Assembly (NCBI GenBank): GCA_033439685.1
Contig: JAUEDM010000003.1
Location: forward strand, 1,270,001 to 1,334,000
Source: Apodospora peruviana
Taxonomy: Eukaryota > Ascomycota > Sordariomycetes > Sordariales > Lasiosphaeriaceae
DNA length: 64,000 bases
Direction of reading: 5' to 3'
Below the pieces are notes generated by a model. That model saw nothing but the letters and a program-made list of their open reading frames with translations, made no database searches and was not told the DNA's origin. Made by a program: the position numbers and the translations under genes. How positions within the stretch are numbered: the first letter of the stretch is position 1; every line of letters starts with the position of its first letter. Below are positions 21,089 through 32,851 of this stretch, piece by piece.

Positions 21089-23275
21089 GGTCTTGTTACT
21101 GGTATAAATGATATGACAGTGACGTTGGGGAGCGATGATTGACTTTTGTCAAACCCCACCTCACGATAAGTTCAGATAAAGGTGGGGGTCTGCAGCACCT
21201 TGTCTCACGACGCCCTAACCCTTATCATCGGATGGCTGCCCGGCCGGAAAGGGTCCAGGTCGACCACCTCTTGGCACAGGAATTCCACACAGCAAAGAAT
21301 AAAAACCTCTCAAACCTCCCGCAGCTCCACAAAGCCTGCATTTTTGTCCTCGCTTGGCATGCCGGTTACGACGGGAATCTCATATCTGCATATGCGTATC
21401 ATGACTGCTGACTCAGCACTAACTTCATCCACAATCTGATGTGAAGAGTCAGGAAAGAGAAAGCATCAATAAAACGCCTCTTGAACCTCTTCAACGTTCC
21501 AGGCTCTTGAAAAATCGAGCAACAGCCAACAACCAGCCCGCGGGATGGTTGATGGTGTTCTCCCCCTGTCCCCTTTGTTTCCCAATGCAATACTGGGTGT
21601 GCACCGGCTCGAGGCCGGGAACTGCACGTGGGGCAGGCTGCCGCTTGCAAGGCCGGACAGGGGTTGTTACGCCTCAACAAAAATCGAATATCCGGCTCTG
21701 GGCTCCCAACAGAAAACAAAAGACCACTCCACCAAGCCCCGAGTGCTGCGGTGATGGATGGACCACTGCCTGCAACTACATACAGGACTGGCTGGTGGGC
21801 TGTTGTGCAAAAGCTCCACGTCTCCATCCCCGTTGAAAATGAACACGAAACGAGCATTTCCTGGCCTGCCTCCCAAGTCCATCACTGCAATTCCAAGAGA
21901 AATCGTTAATCGGCATAAGCGTATTGGGTATAAGTGCGTGCTTGTCGATGAACTTTATCCCTTTTTCGTTTCTCCTTCCTTTTCCTGGACCCCGCCCCCG
22001 CAATTCGGGGAGCACAAGCCCTGCCACTTGGTTAGGGGTCCACTCCATTTTTGCCGCCCGTCAGGGGCTAGATCTGAAGATGGAACCCCAACCCGCAAAA
22101 GAAATAAAAAAAATCCCATCCCGAAACTCGATGTCGATTCATGCATCTGTTTCGGAGAAACAACCCATCTCACACACGTCTAATCAACAGATGGTTTGTC
22201 ATCATGTAGCCATTAACTGACCAGCTGACGGGTCACAGAGACAGAGATAGTGGCATGGTAGAACTAGGAATTAAGGGGAACTTGTCGCTACAGCCTCCTG
22301 ATGGATTCGGGCGATGGGAATAATGCACAGAAACGAAAATGCAGGTTGGCGATCCTCGATACCAACCCGCTAGTCTCTCTTTTGCCAAAGCCCCCAACCA
22401 ATCAGTTGGGCCTCGGCAAGACAGCTCTGCCTGTGATTCTGTCTCTGGCCTGCCTTCAGCTTGTTCACTGCATCATTTTCAAGCCATAGATGGTCTCAGC
22501 TCACGCCAGCCAGCCCCGACCAGCATGTGAGTGTCACATCCATGGCGGTGAAGGGCACCTCCGGTTATCGACCCGCAGACCTGCCAATTAGCTCTTCACT
22601 CAGATCAAGGGAGAGGGGACACGCCTGTTCCATTCTAGACATTCTGGATCAGTCTCATGTCGCCTTTCCCGCCAACATTGGCCACCACGCTGCTGTACAG
22701 ACTTGTCGTTTGCTGCTGCAGATCCGCCAGAGGCAAATATGCAAGCCAGATAGTTGACTTCTTGAGTGTAAAATGGGACCGTCTCGCTATTTTCCACCAT
22801 TGAAACTTTTTAAGCTTGAACACACACAGTCTCTTTTCTTTGCATTCTCCTTCCAAGGACCCCACTGCTGTTTCTGTGTGGTGGTGTGTGCGCAGCAACC
22901 TCCTTCTGCCGACTCCGGTTTTTCCCCCGGCTTGGATTGTGTCTCCGGAACGTGCCCCATATCGGCCTCGCAGCGGTGGTCCCAACAATTCACAGCGCGA
23001 AAATCGACCCACGAAACAAGGAGCTGCACTTGAAATTTTCCGAGGCTTCTTGGGCAAGGAGGCTTCTTTTCTTCTTCCCTTTCACTGCCCTTATCTTCTT
23101 CCGCTCTCCCTTCCCCTCCCACAATCTTTGTGGGACCGAAGAGAAAGTCTTTGAGGGTTTGCTTTTCGACATTGGCTGCAACGCCTGTCACCACGCTGTC
23201 ATCCGGACCTGTTGCTAGCACCGCACACAGAACTTATCCATCCCAACGAGCCAATTAATCTGGATTGAGTCCATC
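21089..23275. other. Long intergenic region upstream of the oleate desaturase
   Basis: No gene is supported in 2.2 kb. The last 250 bp before the desaturase ATG are pyrimidine-rich on the plus strand (about 23060-23130), typical of a highly expressed fungal gene's core promoter and leader. Frames in this stretch are short and overlap on several strands. Confidence 0.6.
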
Positions 23276-24822
23276 ATGGCTTCAACGACCACTTCCAGCC
23301 TCCCGGCTGCCAAGAACCCTGTTCTTCGGCGAACAATCACATCCACCACGGTCGACTCGGAGTCTTCTCCCTCGACCGCCGACGCCTCCCCTCTGGGCTC
23401 GCCCCGCGCGTCGGCCTCCTCCACATCGCTGTCCTCGATGGCCTCTGCTGATGCCCAGCTCACCAAGGAGCACAAGGAGAGCTATGGAAAGCTCATCGAC
23501 ACGTACGGAAACGAGTTCGAGGTCCCCGACTTCACCATCAAGGACATCCGCGATGCCATCCCCAAACACTGCTTTGAGCGCTCCTACGTCAAGAGCATGA
23601 GCTACGTCTTCCGCGACATGCTCTGCCTGGCCGTGACCTTCACCCTATTCCATAACTTCAACACGCCCGAGGTGGTCCCCTTCAAGGCTGCGCGTTTCGC
23701 TCTCTGGGGTGTTTATGCCTTCCTCCAAGGTCTTTTCGGCACCGGTCTCTGGGTTCTCGCCCACGAGTGCGGCCACGGCGCCTTCTCACCGTCCCAGCGG
23801 TTCAACAACGTCGTCGGCTGGGTCCTACACTCGGCCCTCTTCGTCCCCTACTTCAGCTGGCAGCTCAGCCACAGCAAGCACCACAAGGCCACCGGCAACA
23901 TGGAGCGTGACATGGTCTTCGTTCCGCGCACCAGAGAGCAGCAGGCGTCGCGAATCGGCAAGTTGGTCCACGAGATCTCGGAGCTCACCGAGGAGACCCC
24001 GATCTACACGCTCATCCACCTGCTCGGCCAGCAGCTCATCGGTTGGCCCAACTACCTCCTCACCAACGTGACCGGCCACAACTACCACGAGAGACAGCGC
24101 GAGGGCCGCGGAAAGGGCAAGCAGAACGGCTGGGGCGGCGGCGTGAACCACTTCAACCCCTCCAGCCCGCTGTACGAGAACAGAGATGCCTGGCTCATCG
24201 TCATGAGCGACATTGGCCTCGGAATCGCCGCCACCGCGCTCTTCTTCCTCGGACAGAAGTTTGGCTGGGGCAACATGGCTGTCTGGTATGGACTGCCCTA
24301 TCTCTGGGTTAACCACTGGCTCGGTAAGTAATAACCCTTCTTTCTGAGATTGCTCTTTTGCAACAGGCGGGGTAGAATGGATGAACTAACAGTCTGTTTC
24401 CAACAGTCGCCATCACCTTCCTCCAACACACCGACCCTTCGCTCCCGCACTACACCGCCGACGAGTGGAACTTCGTCCGCGGTTGCGCCGCCACCATTGA
24501 CCGCGAGTTCGGCTTCATCGGCCGCCACCTGCTCCACGGCATCATCGAGACGCATGTCCTGCACCACTACGTCAGCACGATCCCTTTCTACAACGCCGAC
24601 GAGGCCACCGAGGCCATCAAGCCCGTCATGGGCCGCCACTACCGGTCTGACACCAGCGAGGGCCCGATCGGCTTCATCAAGGCCATGTGGAAGAGCGCGC
24701 GCTGGTGCCAGTGGGTCGAGCCGAGCGAGGGGGCCACGGACAAGGGCAAGGGCGTCCTGTTCTTTCGCAACCGGAACGGCCTGGGCACCAAGCCCGCGAA
24801 GATGGAGCCTGTTTCGCAGTAA
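23276..24822 (+). CDS. FAD2: Delta-12 (oleate) fatty acid desaturase
   Basis: ER membrane di-iron enzyme of 487 aa that converts oleoyl to linoleoyl chains on phospholipid, using cytochrome b5. Exons 23276-24323 and 24407-24822; the intron (GTAAGT...CAACAG) splits a Val codon in WLVAITFLQHTD. Three histidine boxes are intact: HECGH at residues 163-167, HSKHH at 199-203 and HVLHH at 399-403. Hydrophobic segments surround them (VFRDMLCLAVTFTLF, VYAFLQGLFGTGLWVLA, MSDIGLGIAATALFFLG). The N-terminus is a Ser/Thr/Ala-rich cytosolic tail, then PDFTIKDIRDAIPKHCFERS, a strong match to fungal FAD2. A delta-15/omega-3 enzyme belongs to the same family and is the main alternative. ATG at 23276 is the first in frame. 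Convergent with the CVNH gene. Confidence 0.96.
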
Positions 24823-26842
24823 GCTGTCCATCAAGTTTTTTTGGTGGCTGGCCTTTAGAGAGGCAGTTGCCACTATCGAGGCGACGTCTTGTGTCTCGAG
24901 AAGCAAGAAACTTCTCTTTGTTTCCCTTCCGGGCCGCTGCCTCGTCCCCACGCAATTCCAACGCAACGGTCTTTGTAAGTTGGGATATATGTCGAAGCAC
25001 AGCTATTTCAGTTGCGATGCCAGCAGTGCGGGCTGTTGTCATTGGAAAGAACACAACCAAAATCCTAAATGCATTTCCGACTGCCCCATTCTCTTTGGAG
25101 GAGTTGTTGGAGTCTGTCGGTTCGGTATTTGATTTTTCGTGATTATCGAGAAATGCAGAGCGGAGCGAGACAATAGATCGGAGCTACTGGCATAGATCAA
25201 TCCAGAAAGAGAAAGAGGATAAAAGGAGTTTTGGGGGCTTCGCCAGCTTGTGTACCCCGGATTGCCCGGATCGTCCGGCAAGCAATGCGACCTACCTACC
25301 TGTCGGACTTGTGTGTTGGATTGTCGAGTCTACCCCATTTGAGTTGCGATGTTTGAGGGTCAATCCTGCTTTGTTTGGACCAGTTCAAACTCATTTCTGT
25401 CTATCTTTTGCCACAAGAGGGGAAGAGAAAATACTGTACATAGAAGAAGAGATCATATATACATACTATAATACGCAATGATGAAAAGAGACGGGATTTT
25501 TTTGGATTGCTGTCCATTTGATATGTGGTTGTGAAGGAAGGGAGTGGGAGTGCTTGCTTCGTTTGCGAGCTGAGTTGCTCATGAAGGATGATCCCGTGGT
25601 GGAGGGGTGATGCGGGGAAGAGTTCATGCTGGATGTTAGAGGTTTGGATGGTGATGTCTGGATTTTGACATTGGCAGGCCATTGAACCTTGATTCTGTCT
25701 ACCTAACTATACGTTTACCGATTTGACACCGAATCTGGTAATGTGTTGTAAGATGTTGTCTGTTCCAGGGTTTGTCCCCTTCGTCTGCTTTGGATGGATG
25801 GATCATGTGTTACCCCGTATGTGCCGCTGTTTTGGTGTGGAAGTGGTGCCGTGCCGTTGAAAGGCGGTCTTTGCCGAAACCAACACAGCCTCTCGTTATG
25901 CACCCACTTCGAGAGAACATCAGATGTGGTTGTCGAGTGAGTATGCCAGGAGACACGTTACTCTTGGAGGGGCGGGGCGGGGCTTTTTTTGGCGATGGAT
26001 GGTAAGTACTATTGATCATGAATATTGGTGGTTTATTATGACGACATTCTAACTGGAAATGCCGGCCAGGTTGGTGAACTGCGTTGTAAGTTAGATCTGG
26101 AATCATGGGAACTCAAATTGAAAAGGCAAGCATCACTCCATCGTCAAGTCCATCGTAGTTGTCCAAGGCAGTCACTGTCGAGTGCGGGCTGCACAGTAAA
26201 AGAATTCGAGGGGAGAAAGATTTCTCTTGACTGGATTTTAAACAGAACTGACTTACATATAAAAGAAAAAAAAGAGGTTTCACGGCTTCCAAACTACTTC
26301 CGAACGGTGATGGCTTCAAACTGGTCCGTTATTAGCAAAGAAGACCCCTCCGCAAAATTTAATATGGGAAAATCAATGTTGACTTACAGCGGAGCAGAGT
26401 CGGCACACTCCTGGTGCGTCCTTCCATATTCAATGTCGTCAACTCCTCGACCCCTTCATGCGCCCTATACGTTGTCTCCCATGTTCAGGTTCCTTGTCTT
26501 TGTCAGATTGAGATTGATACGTACTGAATTCGGAAAGAGTCTCAGGGTCAGTATCTTTCTAAGTCGAGAGTGAACAGCGACTGGGGAACCATGCCAAGCT
26601 CAAATGGATGTAAGACGCCTGTGGCTCAGAACAGTGTAGGTGGAAACGAAATGTTCACGCTGGCAGCATGGTAAGATCATGATTGTGAGAATGGATGATA
26701 TATTGTGGGTGATAATCTATCTAGATCTCCGCTAATATATCTATTTGTGTTCCTTTTACCACTCCATCCATTAATATGATATAACGAGGAGGAGAAAGGT
26801 GGCTTTTGGTCATGGGTAACCCATTGCTAGACAGCCACATCA
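24823..26842. other. Convergent 3' intergenic region, 2.0 kb
   Basis: Between the desaturase (plus) and the CVNH lectin gene (minus). AT-richer than the exons, holding two 3' UTRs. Open frames are short and unsupported. No repeat or RNA gene recognised. Confidence 0.6.
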
Positions 26843-27372
26843 TCACCAGCAAGCCAGGGTGCCGTTCTTGTTTCCAATTCGCGCATCTTTTCATGAGTTA
26901 GCCGATTAGTCTTGATAGTAGACAGATATGTTTGCCTTACCAAGGTTGAGGCTGGTGTTCGCGGAAGAACCACCGCTGAGCGGGGCGCACACGCAGGACA
27001 GGAGAGCTGGAGAGCCCTGGACGGTGCAGTTGGAGCAGTAGTTGGCGAACTTGCCACTAGAAAGGGCGGAAAAAGAAGTTTGGTTAGTATATAGATTGTA
27101 ATGTAGTGAGGGATCATGATTCTGCCCGTCACTTACTAGACGCTCCAGATCAGATGAGCGTCCTCCTGGTCGATGCCGAGGCAGAGGTTCAAGTCCAGGC
27201 TGGAGTTCACCGGGTCTTTCTTGTCAGAGCGAGACTCGTCCAAGCACCGCGCGCTGAGAGAGAAGCCGTCCAACGCGACGTCGGTGCACGTGGCAGTGAA
27301 GTTGCTGTACGCCGCGGCGACCATGGCGGGAAGCAGGGCAGCTAGCCAGACGAATAATACGTTTGTGCGCAT
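26843..27372 (-). CDS. Secreted cyanovirin-N homology (CVNH) domain protein
   Basis: Predicted secreted carbohydrate-binding protein of 131 aa with a single CVNH domain. Exons: 27372-27137, 27056-26941, 26886-26843; introns have donors GTAAGT and GTAAGG, a CTAAC branch in the second, and TAG/AAG acceptors. The signal peptide is the first 21 residues (VLFVWLAALLPAMVAAA), directly followed by the domain: YSNFTATCTDVAL, then LDLNLCLGI, HLIWS, KFANYCSNCTV, and after splicing the typical ending SLNLDARIGNKNGTLACW. Eight cysteines lie in the mature part, more than the four of cyanovirin-N, suggesting extra disulphides; three NxS/T sequons are seen. CVNH proteins bind high-mannose glycans; ligand and role here are unknown. 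A TATA element lies about 66 bp upstream. Confidence 0.93.
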
Positions 27373-27437
27373 TTTGGCTCGGAGGTTTGAGAACTGGCAG
27401 GGTTTGCCGACAAATAAATCGAGAGAGATGTCTGGGC

Positions 27438-27445
27438 TTTATAAA
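27438..27445 (-). promoter_or_regulatory. TATA box of the CVNH gene
   Basis: TTTATAAA, read on the minus strand as TTTATAAA too, 66-73 bp upstream of the ATG at 27372. Short leader and a strong TATA are consistent with a regulated secreted-protein gene. Confidence 0.5.
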
Positions 27446-30400
27446 GATGAACGCGAGACTGACTCAAAATGAGTATGAGCGAGTGATTTTGGTCGTTTGG
27501 TCGTTGGTGCTGGGAAACCCGCTGTGTTCTTTATGCAAAGGGGCGTTGTGGAAGATGAGCCTTCCAGAATTCCATCCAAAGCAGCGGCGGCGTGGCGGAA
27601 ACCGCAATTCCAAGAAGGAGCAGCTCAAAATGCCGAGATGATATGTTGAGTTTCGTCATTCATCATTTTAGTGTCTGGTAGCGCTTTTGATCTGATGGTC
27701 GAACTCGAACCTCATGCCCTAAGAATGTGACTGCGAAACGAACACGGCCATTTCACCGAGATGAGCTCACAACGACACCAGATGGGAACCGAAAGAGCTC
27801 GCAAACTTGACCGCCATGACATGAAATGGTACGATGAGGAGGGGAGACCTGGACGGTTTTTAATATATCGGTGGTGGTTTCACAGGCTAAACTGTGTTGC
27901 GGGTTTGTGTTTTGGTGCAATTCTTCCCGTGATTCCATCACGGAGGCAGCACGACGGAGGACAAACACGACAACACAGCCACCATTTATTGCTGCGGCTG
28001 TCAACACTGGTATGACGCCGGATCACCGCCGGATCGGGGCCGGGGCGGATAGAATAGGCGAGGAGGCACCATCAGGTAGCTTGGTTGGTACAAGACAGCT
28101 TGTTTTGTCCGACCTGTTCCACCTGAGGAGAGAGCGAACTTTCGTCCCTCACTGGAGTTTGCGGACCAGGATAAGTCCTCTGAAGAAAAGAATAGAAACG
28201 ACGGACCAGCAACACCAGTTGACTGGGCCGTGATCGTCGTCTATGTCGGGCACTTGCACCCGGTGTATCGACGGAGCCGGCCGAACCGACGGAGATGGGA
28301 TCAATCTGGGCTGGCGTCATACCTATCGGAGCTGATCCCGTCGTCGTCGGCGTATTGCTCCGTGAGGCGTTCTTGGCTGCCGAGAGACCCACGCTGGCAT
28401 TGCATCACTTCAGGCCGCCACAGCGGCCACAACAACAAAAAACAACACGAAACGACAGGACGAGTTCGGACAGCGGTAGCCTGTCGATGAAATCATTGCG
28501 TTAAAGCATCGAACCAGGTTGACCCCAAGAACAGCACGAAATGCAAAACAACAGGCCTTCGCAATCCGAAATTGAGGGCTGCCCCTCTCTCATTTCCCGC
28601 CCACTATCGCCCTGTGGGCCGTTGATTGGCTGAGAGGTCGATTTCTTCGAGAACAAGATCAATTTACCCCTGGCTCGTGCCACCTCGATCCCCTCATGTT
28701 GGTGGTGTGGTGGTGCTTATCATATCTACAGACTCGCGTAAAGAGGGAGCACATATGCGTATGTCAGGTACGGATTATTACTATTTAAAAGCTCGACGCG
28801 AGATGCACCATTCCTGGGATAGCAGTTCGTGTCTGTATGCTTGGAGTCGAGGTCTGAAAGTTGATGGTAATCAATTGAAGTCCACCTGTAAAAGCTTGAA
28901 AGGAAGAGAGTTCAACGAGCCTTCCGTAGGCGCCACCGCTGTTTCGCACCCCTCTTGTCCGGTTTTGTTTGGCGCTAAACCCATGCATGCGCGATCCCCT
29001 TCTCTTCCTCACCTTGGCAGGCTTCCCTTCTTCTGCAAGCCACACTGTTTCTGCTGCAATTCACATGTGTTTCAAGGCGGCAAAGCCCAAGGTGAAGGAC
29101 GGAATGACGATAAACTTTTAGCGATCTCTCCGGCAATGGAGACGAACGACAACGGGGGTCCCTAGCACCGAGTCTGAGCATCGTTCTAGAACGCAATGAC
29201 TCGGAGAGGGCTGGGAAGTCGCTCCACGGTGCTCAATGCCCTGGGGACCGTTGGGACCGATCTCGTCAACGACTCGGGCAACGCGAGTTGTCAGCGGTGA
29301 TTTGTGCACACTGCTCCGCCCTTTGTTAGGCAGGCTGGTACTGGTACCTGCCCCTGCCCGGCGGACAGGAAGCAGACCTCGTACCTGGCTACCTAGCGGT
29401 GCAAAGCTCGCTGCGCGCTGACAGGTGGGTTCCGCTGTCGATCGCTGCGGGTCGGTGATGGGGTCAATTAAAGAAAATTGTGCTTTTGCACCGTTTTCAT
29501 GGCTTTTGCCCAGCTCGGATCAATCCAGTGGTTCCTGGCTTGGCTAATAACGGAGTTGGCAAAATGCCCGCGAAATGAGATCAGAATCTAATGGCTCCAC
29601 CCGCCAACAAGTCGGTTGAAGTCTCCACACCCTCCTGCCCGCCCACTGTCCGGCCTTATCTCAGCAGTCCACTGTCAGCGGCCTGAAGGTGCAAGCTGCC
29701 TCACTGGACTGGCAGTGGATGGACCAGTGGGTCGTTGGTGTATCCGTACCACGGCCACGCCAACACGCTGCCCGGTCTCCTGTCGCCTGGCCTTGTTTTT
29801 AGCTTCTGCCGTGCTGCTCGCGCCAACTTTGGGACTGGTTCGTGACCGCTCCGCAACCCTCCCTTTCCCCCTTTCGCTCGTTAGCACTTCCGTCATTCGT
29901 TGTTTTCCCTGGACATCTTCGAGGCTCTGGCTTGTAAAGTCGGTCGCAGTTTCCAGGTTTATACTTTCCTTTCTTTCCTTCGTTTGGATATTCATCCCGT
30001 CACTCACTTAACCACCGGTCAATCCGTCCGTCGCTCGCTCGCTCCCAATTTTTACACTCCCCTGTTCCGATCCTCCGGGAGCAAATATCGAGGGAATCCG
30101 ACATTCGCTACATAAATACAGCAACAGTATAATTCAAACGACAGTCGAAGCATTGTACAAATCCGATCGCTTCAATCGTAAATACTAATCGGCTTTATTG
30201 CCTATTTGGCCGCTCCCAAGACATCCGTTTCCCGCTCTCTGGGGTTATTTTTGTGCCAATCACCACCGGAACCGAGCGGCATCGTGAGACAGTTAGGGGT
30301 ACTGGTGCTTGGAACCGTCAAACTCGCTCTCAACCCAGCAATTGTTCGGAGCCCTGCAATCCTGCAACACTTGGTGCCGCATCGACGAAACCTTCCACAT

Positions 30401-30557
30401 TACGTCGTCCTCCGCCCACACGTCGACCCGGACATTCCAAGAGTCGGAGAACCGAACGGGCGGAAACAAGACGAGGAAGAACTCCATCGACGGAGGCAGG
30501 ACCCTCTTTTCGAACATCAGAAAAAATAAAATATTGCTTGGAGGACGCGATGCAAAG
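27446..30557. other. Divergent intergenic region, 3.1 kb
   Basis: The largest gene-free stretch, between the CVNH gene (minus) and the TBC gene (plus). Open frames of 106-179 aa exist but begin at GTG or CTG, match no family and have atypical composition. CT-rich sequence around 29850-29880 and the AT-rich part after 30100 look like promoter and leader of the TBC gene. I see no RNA gene or mobile element. Confidence 0.55.
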
Positions 30558-32851
30558 ATGATGATGTACGAGCGCGCAGTTCACCCCGAGGTTATCTCGC
30601 CGAGCCTGGGCTCGCCGCCGGGATTGACGGCTTCGAAATCCTCGAAATCATCCTCGTTCGGATCACTCGGTTCGGACGATAACAGCGTCCTCGCCGACCA
30701 GAGCCATTTCGAGGACATTGGTCTCAACGACGATGAGCATCACGACCCTCGCCATCTCTCCGATCGCCACTTGAAAAGCGCCCCGAATCCATACAGCACC
30801 ACTTTCTCCTCTGACCTCCGAGCAGCATCAAAGAAGCACCTCCCAGCTTCCACCCCCCGCTTACAGTATTCCCGAGACTCGTCGAGCTCTCGCCAAAAGC
30901 GGGACTTCACTCCAGTCGTCAAGACGCGGCCAACCTTTCCGAATCTGCAGAGCCAGGTACGCAGCGTTAATGGACGAGTCGCCAGCCTCGGGCTCCTTCC
31001 TGAGCCATACACCAGCCCGCTGCCTCTGCGGAATCTTGGAAGCCGATCCCCTCACGGCTTCTCCAACAGACATCGAAGCCCAAGCCCGAACCTCTCTCTG
31101 TCTCCTAAGGACCCTAATTTATTGATGAAGCCTCGGAGGAGCAGTTGGCAATCGAACCGAGAAAGGAAAACGGCTCTGCAGTTGGAACTCGAGTGTGATG
31201 AGGATGACGACGACGACATTCCCGACGGACTTATTCTCGACAATGTTCCGATTTCACCAAGGCCGCCCCAGGAGAGATCAAAGAGCCAGCCGTGCTCCAA
31301 AGCCCCGTCACCGGAGCGAGGACCGAAGGATAGGATCCGGAGTGTGGGAAATGGGACACCGCCAGTAGCTATGGCGCATGGATCACTCCGCTCGCCGACG
31401 TGGAAGTCGGACTCATCTTTACCCACACTCAGGTCAGCGAGCTCGAGCAGTCTCGCAAGCCCGGTCGAATCGAGAGTTAAGAGCTGGACCGTCGCCCTGG
31501 CGGACTTGAACGCCGAGGCGAAGGCATTGACAGAAAAATTGGAGGAACACGCGGATGAGGTGGAACACAAGTCTCAACGGTCTAGCACAGGCTCCATGCC
31601 GACAAGGAGGTCATCCGATCCCCAGGATATGAAGCCCCGCGTGAAGTCGGCGCTTGCCGAACTTCCTCCACTACGCCGGACGAACATCATGATCGACCCC
31701 CTGCCTATCTCAAAGGAGAAAGAAGCCGTTCTATCACGGACCCGCCCTTCGTGGCTTCCGCCAAAGGACCCTGCCGAGGAACGCCGCCACTTGAAGGAAT
31801 ACCAGAAAATGATAGCCCAAAGTCAGGAGGCGGAGCGCCGCCGGGAAGCCGCGAAGCGAGCGCGATCCGAGTGCAAAGACACCGCTGCGTCGGGTCTGAT
31901 GCATATTTGGGAGCAGGACATTCTTCCTCGGTGGGATCAGGCGATTCGAGAGCGCCGGACGCGAGAGCTCTGGTGGCGAGGCATTGCACCCCGCAGCAGA
32001 GGGGCCGTCTGGCGCGAGGCCATTGGCAACAGCCTCGGTCTTACTGGGACCTCTTTCAAGGCCGCTTTGGGGCGAGCACATGAGGCCGAAGCGAAGGCCC
32101 ATGCAAACCCCGATGTTGCTGAGGACTCCCGCTGGGCCGCCTGGTCCGTGGCCATCAGGAAGGACGTGGAAGAGAATACATGGCCTGAGCTTCGAATCTT
32201 CCAGTCTGGAGGCCCACTTCATCAGAGTTTGGTAGACGTGCTCAGCGCATATGCCATGTACCGGAGCGATATTGGATATGTGGCAGGCTGCAATGTGAGT
32301 AACCCTTTTTCATGCGGACTAATGCACAGCGAAACTGACAAGTCTCCCAGGGCATCGCCGCACTTTTGCTCCTCAACCTGCCAACGCCCACGGACGCCTT
32401 CATTGCCCTGGCCAACGTGCTGAATCGGTCCCTGCCACTGAGCTTTTACGCATGCGACGCTGGTGCTAAGGCCTCAGCGTACAATCTGTTACTGCAGAGC
32501 CTGGCGCAGAAGTCTGCCAACCTGCATGAACACCTTGTCCAGCTGTCAGACCACGATCCCGATTTGTATCTCACCGACCTTTTCACTGGCTTATTTACAG
32601 GCCATCTCGCCCTGGACGAAGCTGCCCGGCTGTGGGATGTTTATGTCTTCGAGGGCGACGCAATCCTCGTCCGTGCCGGCGTTGCTTTGCTTCTCCAAAA
32701 AGAGATGGCGCTTCTTGGCACCAAGAGTATTGCAGAGGTCCGCGGCATCCTCAACTACACGGCAGATGGCGTGAAGAAGCCACGCGTGGTTGGTGCCAAC
32801 GGCGAGGAAGACCGCTGGATGCAGGCCGTCAAGGAGGCCGGCAAAGCCTAA
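30558..32851 (+). CDS. TBC (Rab-GAP fold) domain protein
   Basis: Predicted 745 aa. Exons 30558-32294 and 32351-32851, joined in phase 0 (GTGAGT...CCCAG) as AGCN|GIAALLLLNL. The first 450 residues are disordered, rich in Ser, Pro and Arg (KSSKSSSFGSLGSDD, NRHRSPSPNLSLSPKD) with an acidic DEDDDDD run. A charged helix (EEQ/ARR pattern, residues about 400-440) leads into the TBC domain, about residues 450-735: RELWWRGIAPRSRGAVWR, FQSGGPLHQSLVDVLSAY, SFYACDAGA, LWDVYVFEGDAILVRAGVA. The two catalytic fingers of TBC GAPs are absent: the IxxDxxR region reads IRKDVEENTW and the YxQ motif reads GYVAG. It may therefore bind a Rab without ordinary GAP activity. The frame runs upstream to 30309 without ATG; first ATG is 30558 (ATGATGATG). 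Confidence 0.92.

Noticed and set aside
28072..28392. 106-codon minus-strand frame in the same gap
   Set aside because: Starts at GTG with no ATG-based start and no supporting splice sites or domain.
28626..29165. 179-codon plus-strand frame in the CVNH-TBC gap
   Set aside because: Starts at CTG, has erratic composition and no recognisable domain.
30309..30557. N-terminal extension of the TBC protein from the open frame
   Set aside because: The frame begins at TTG; the first ATG is at 30558.
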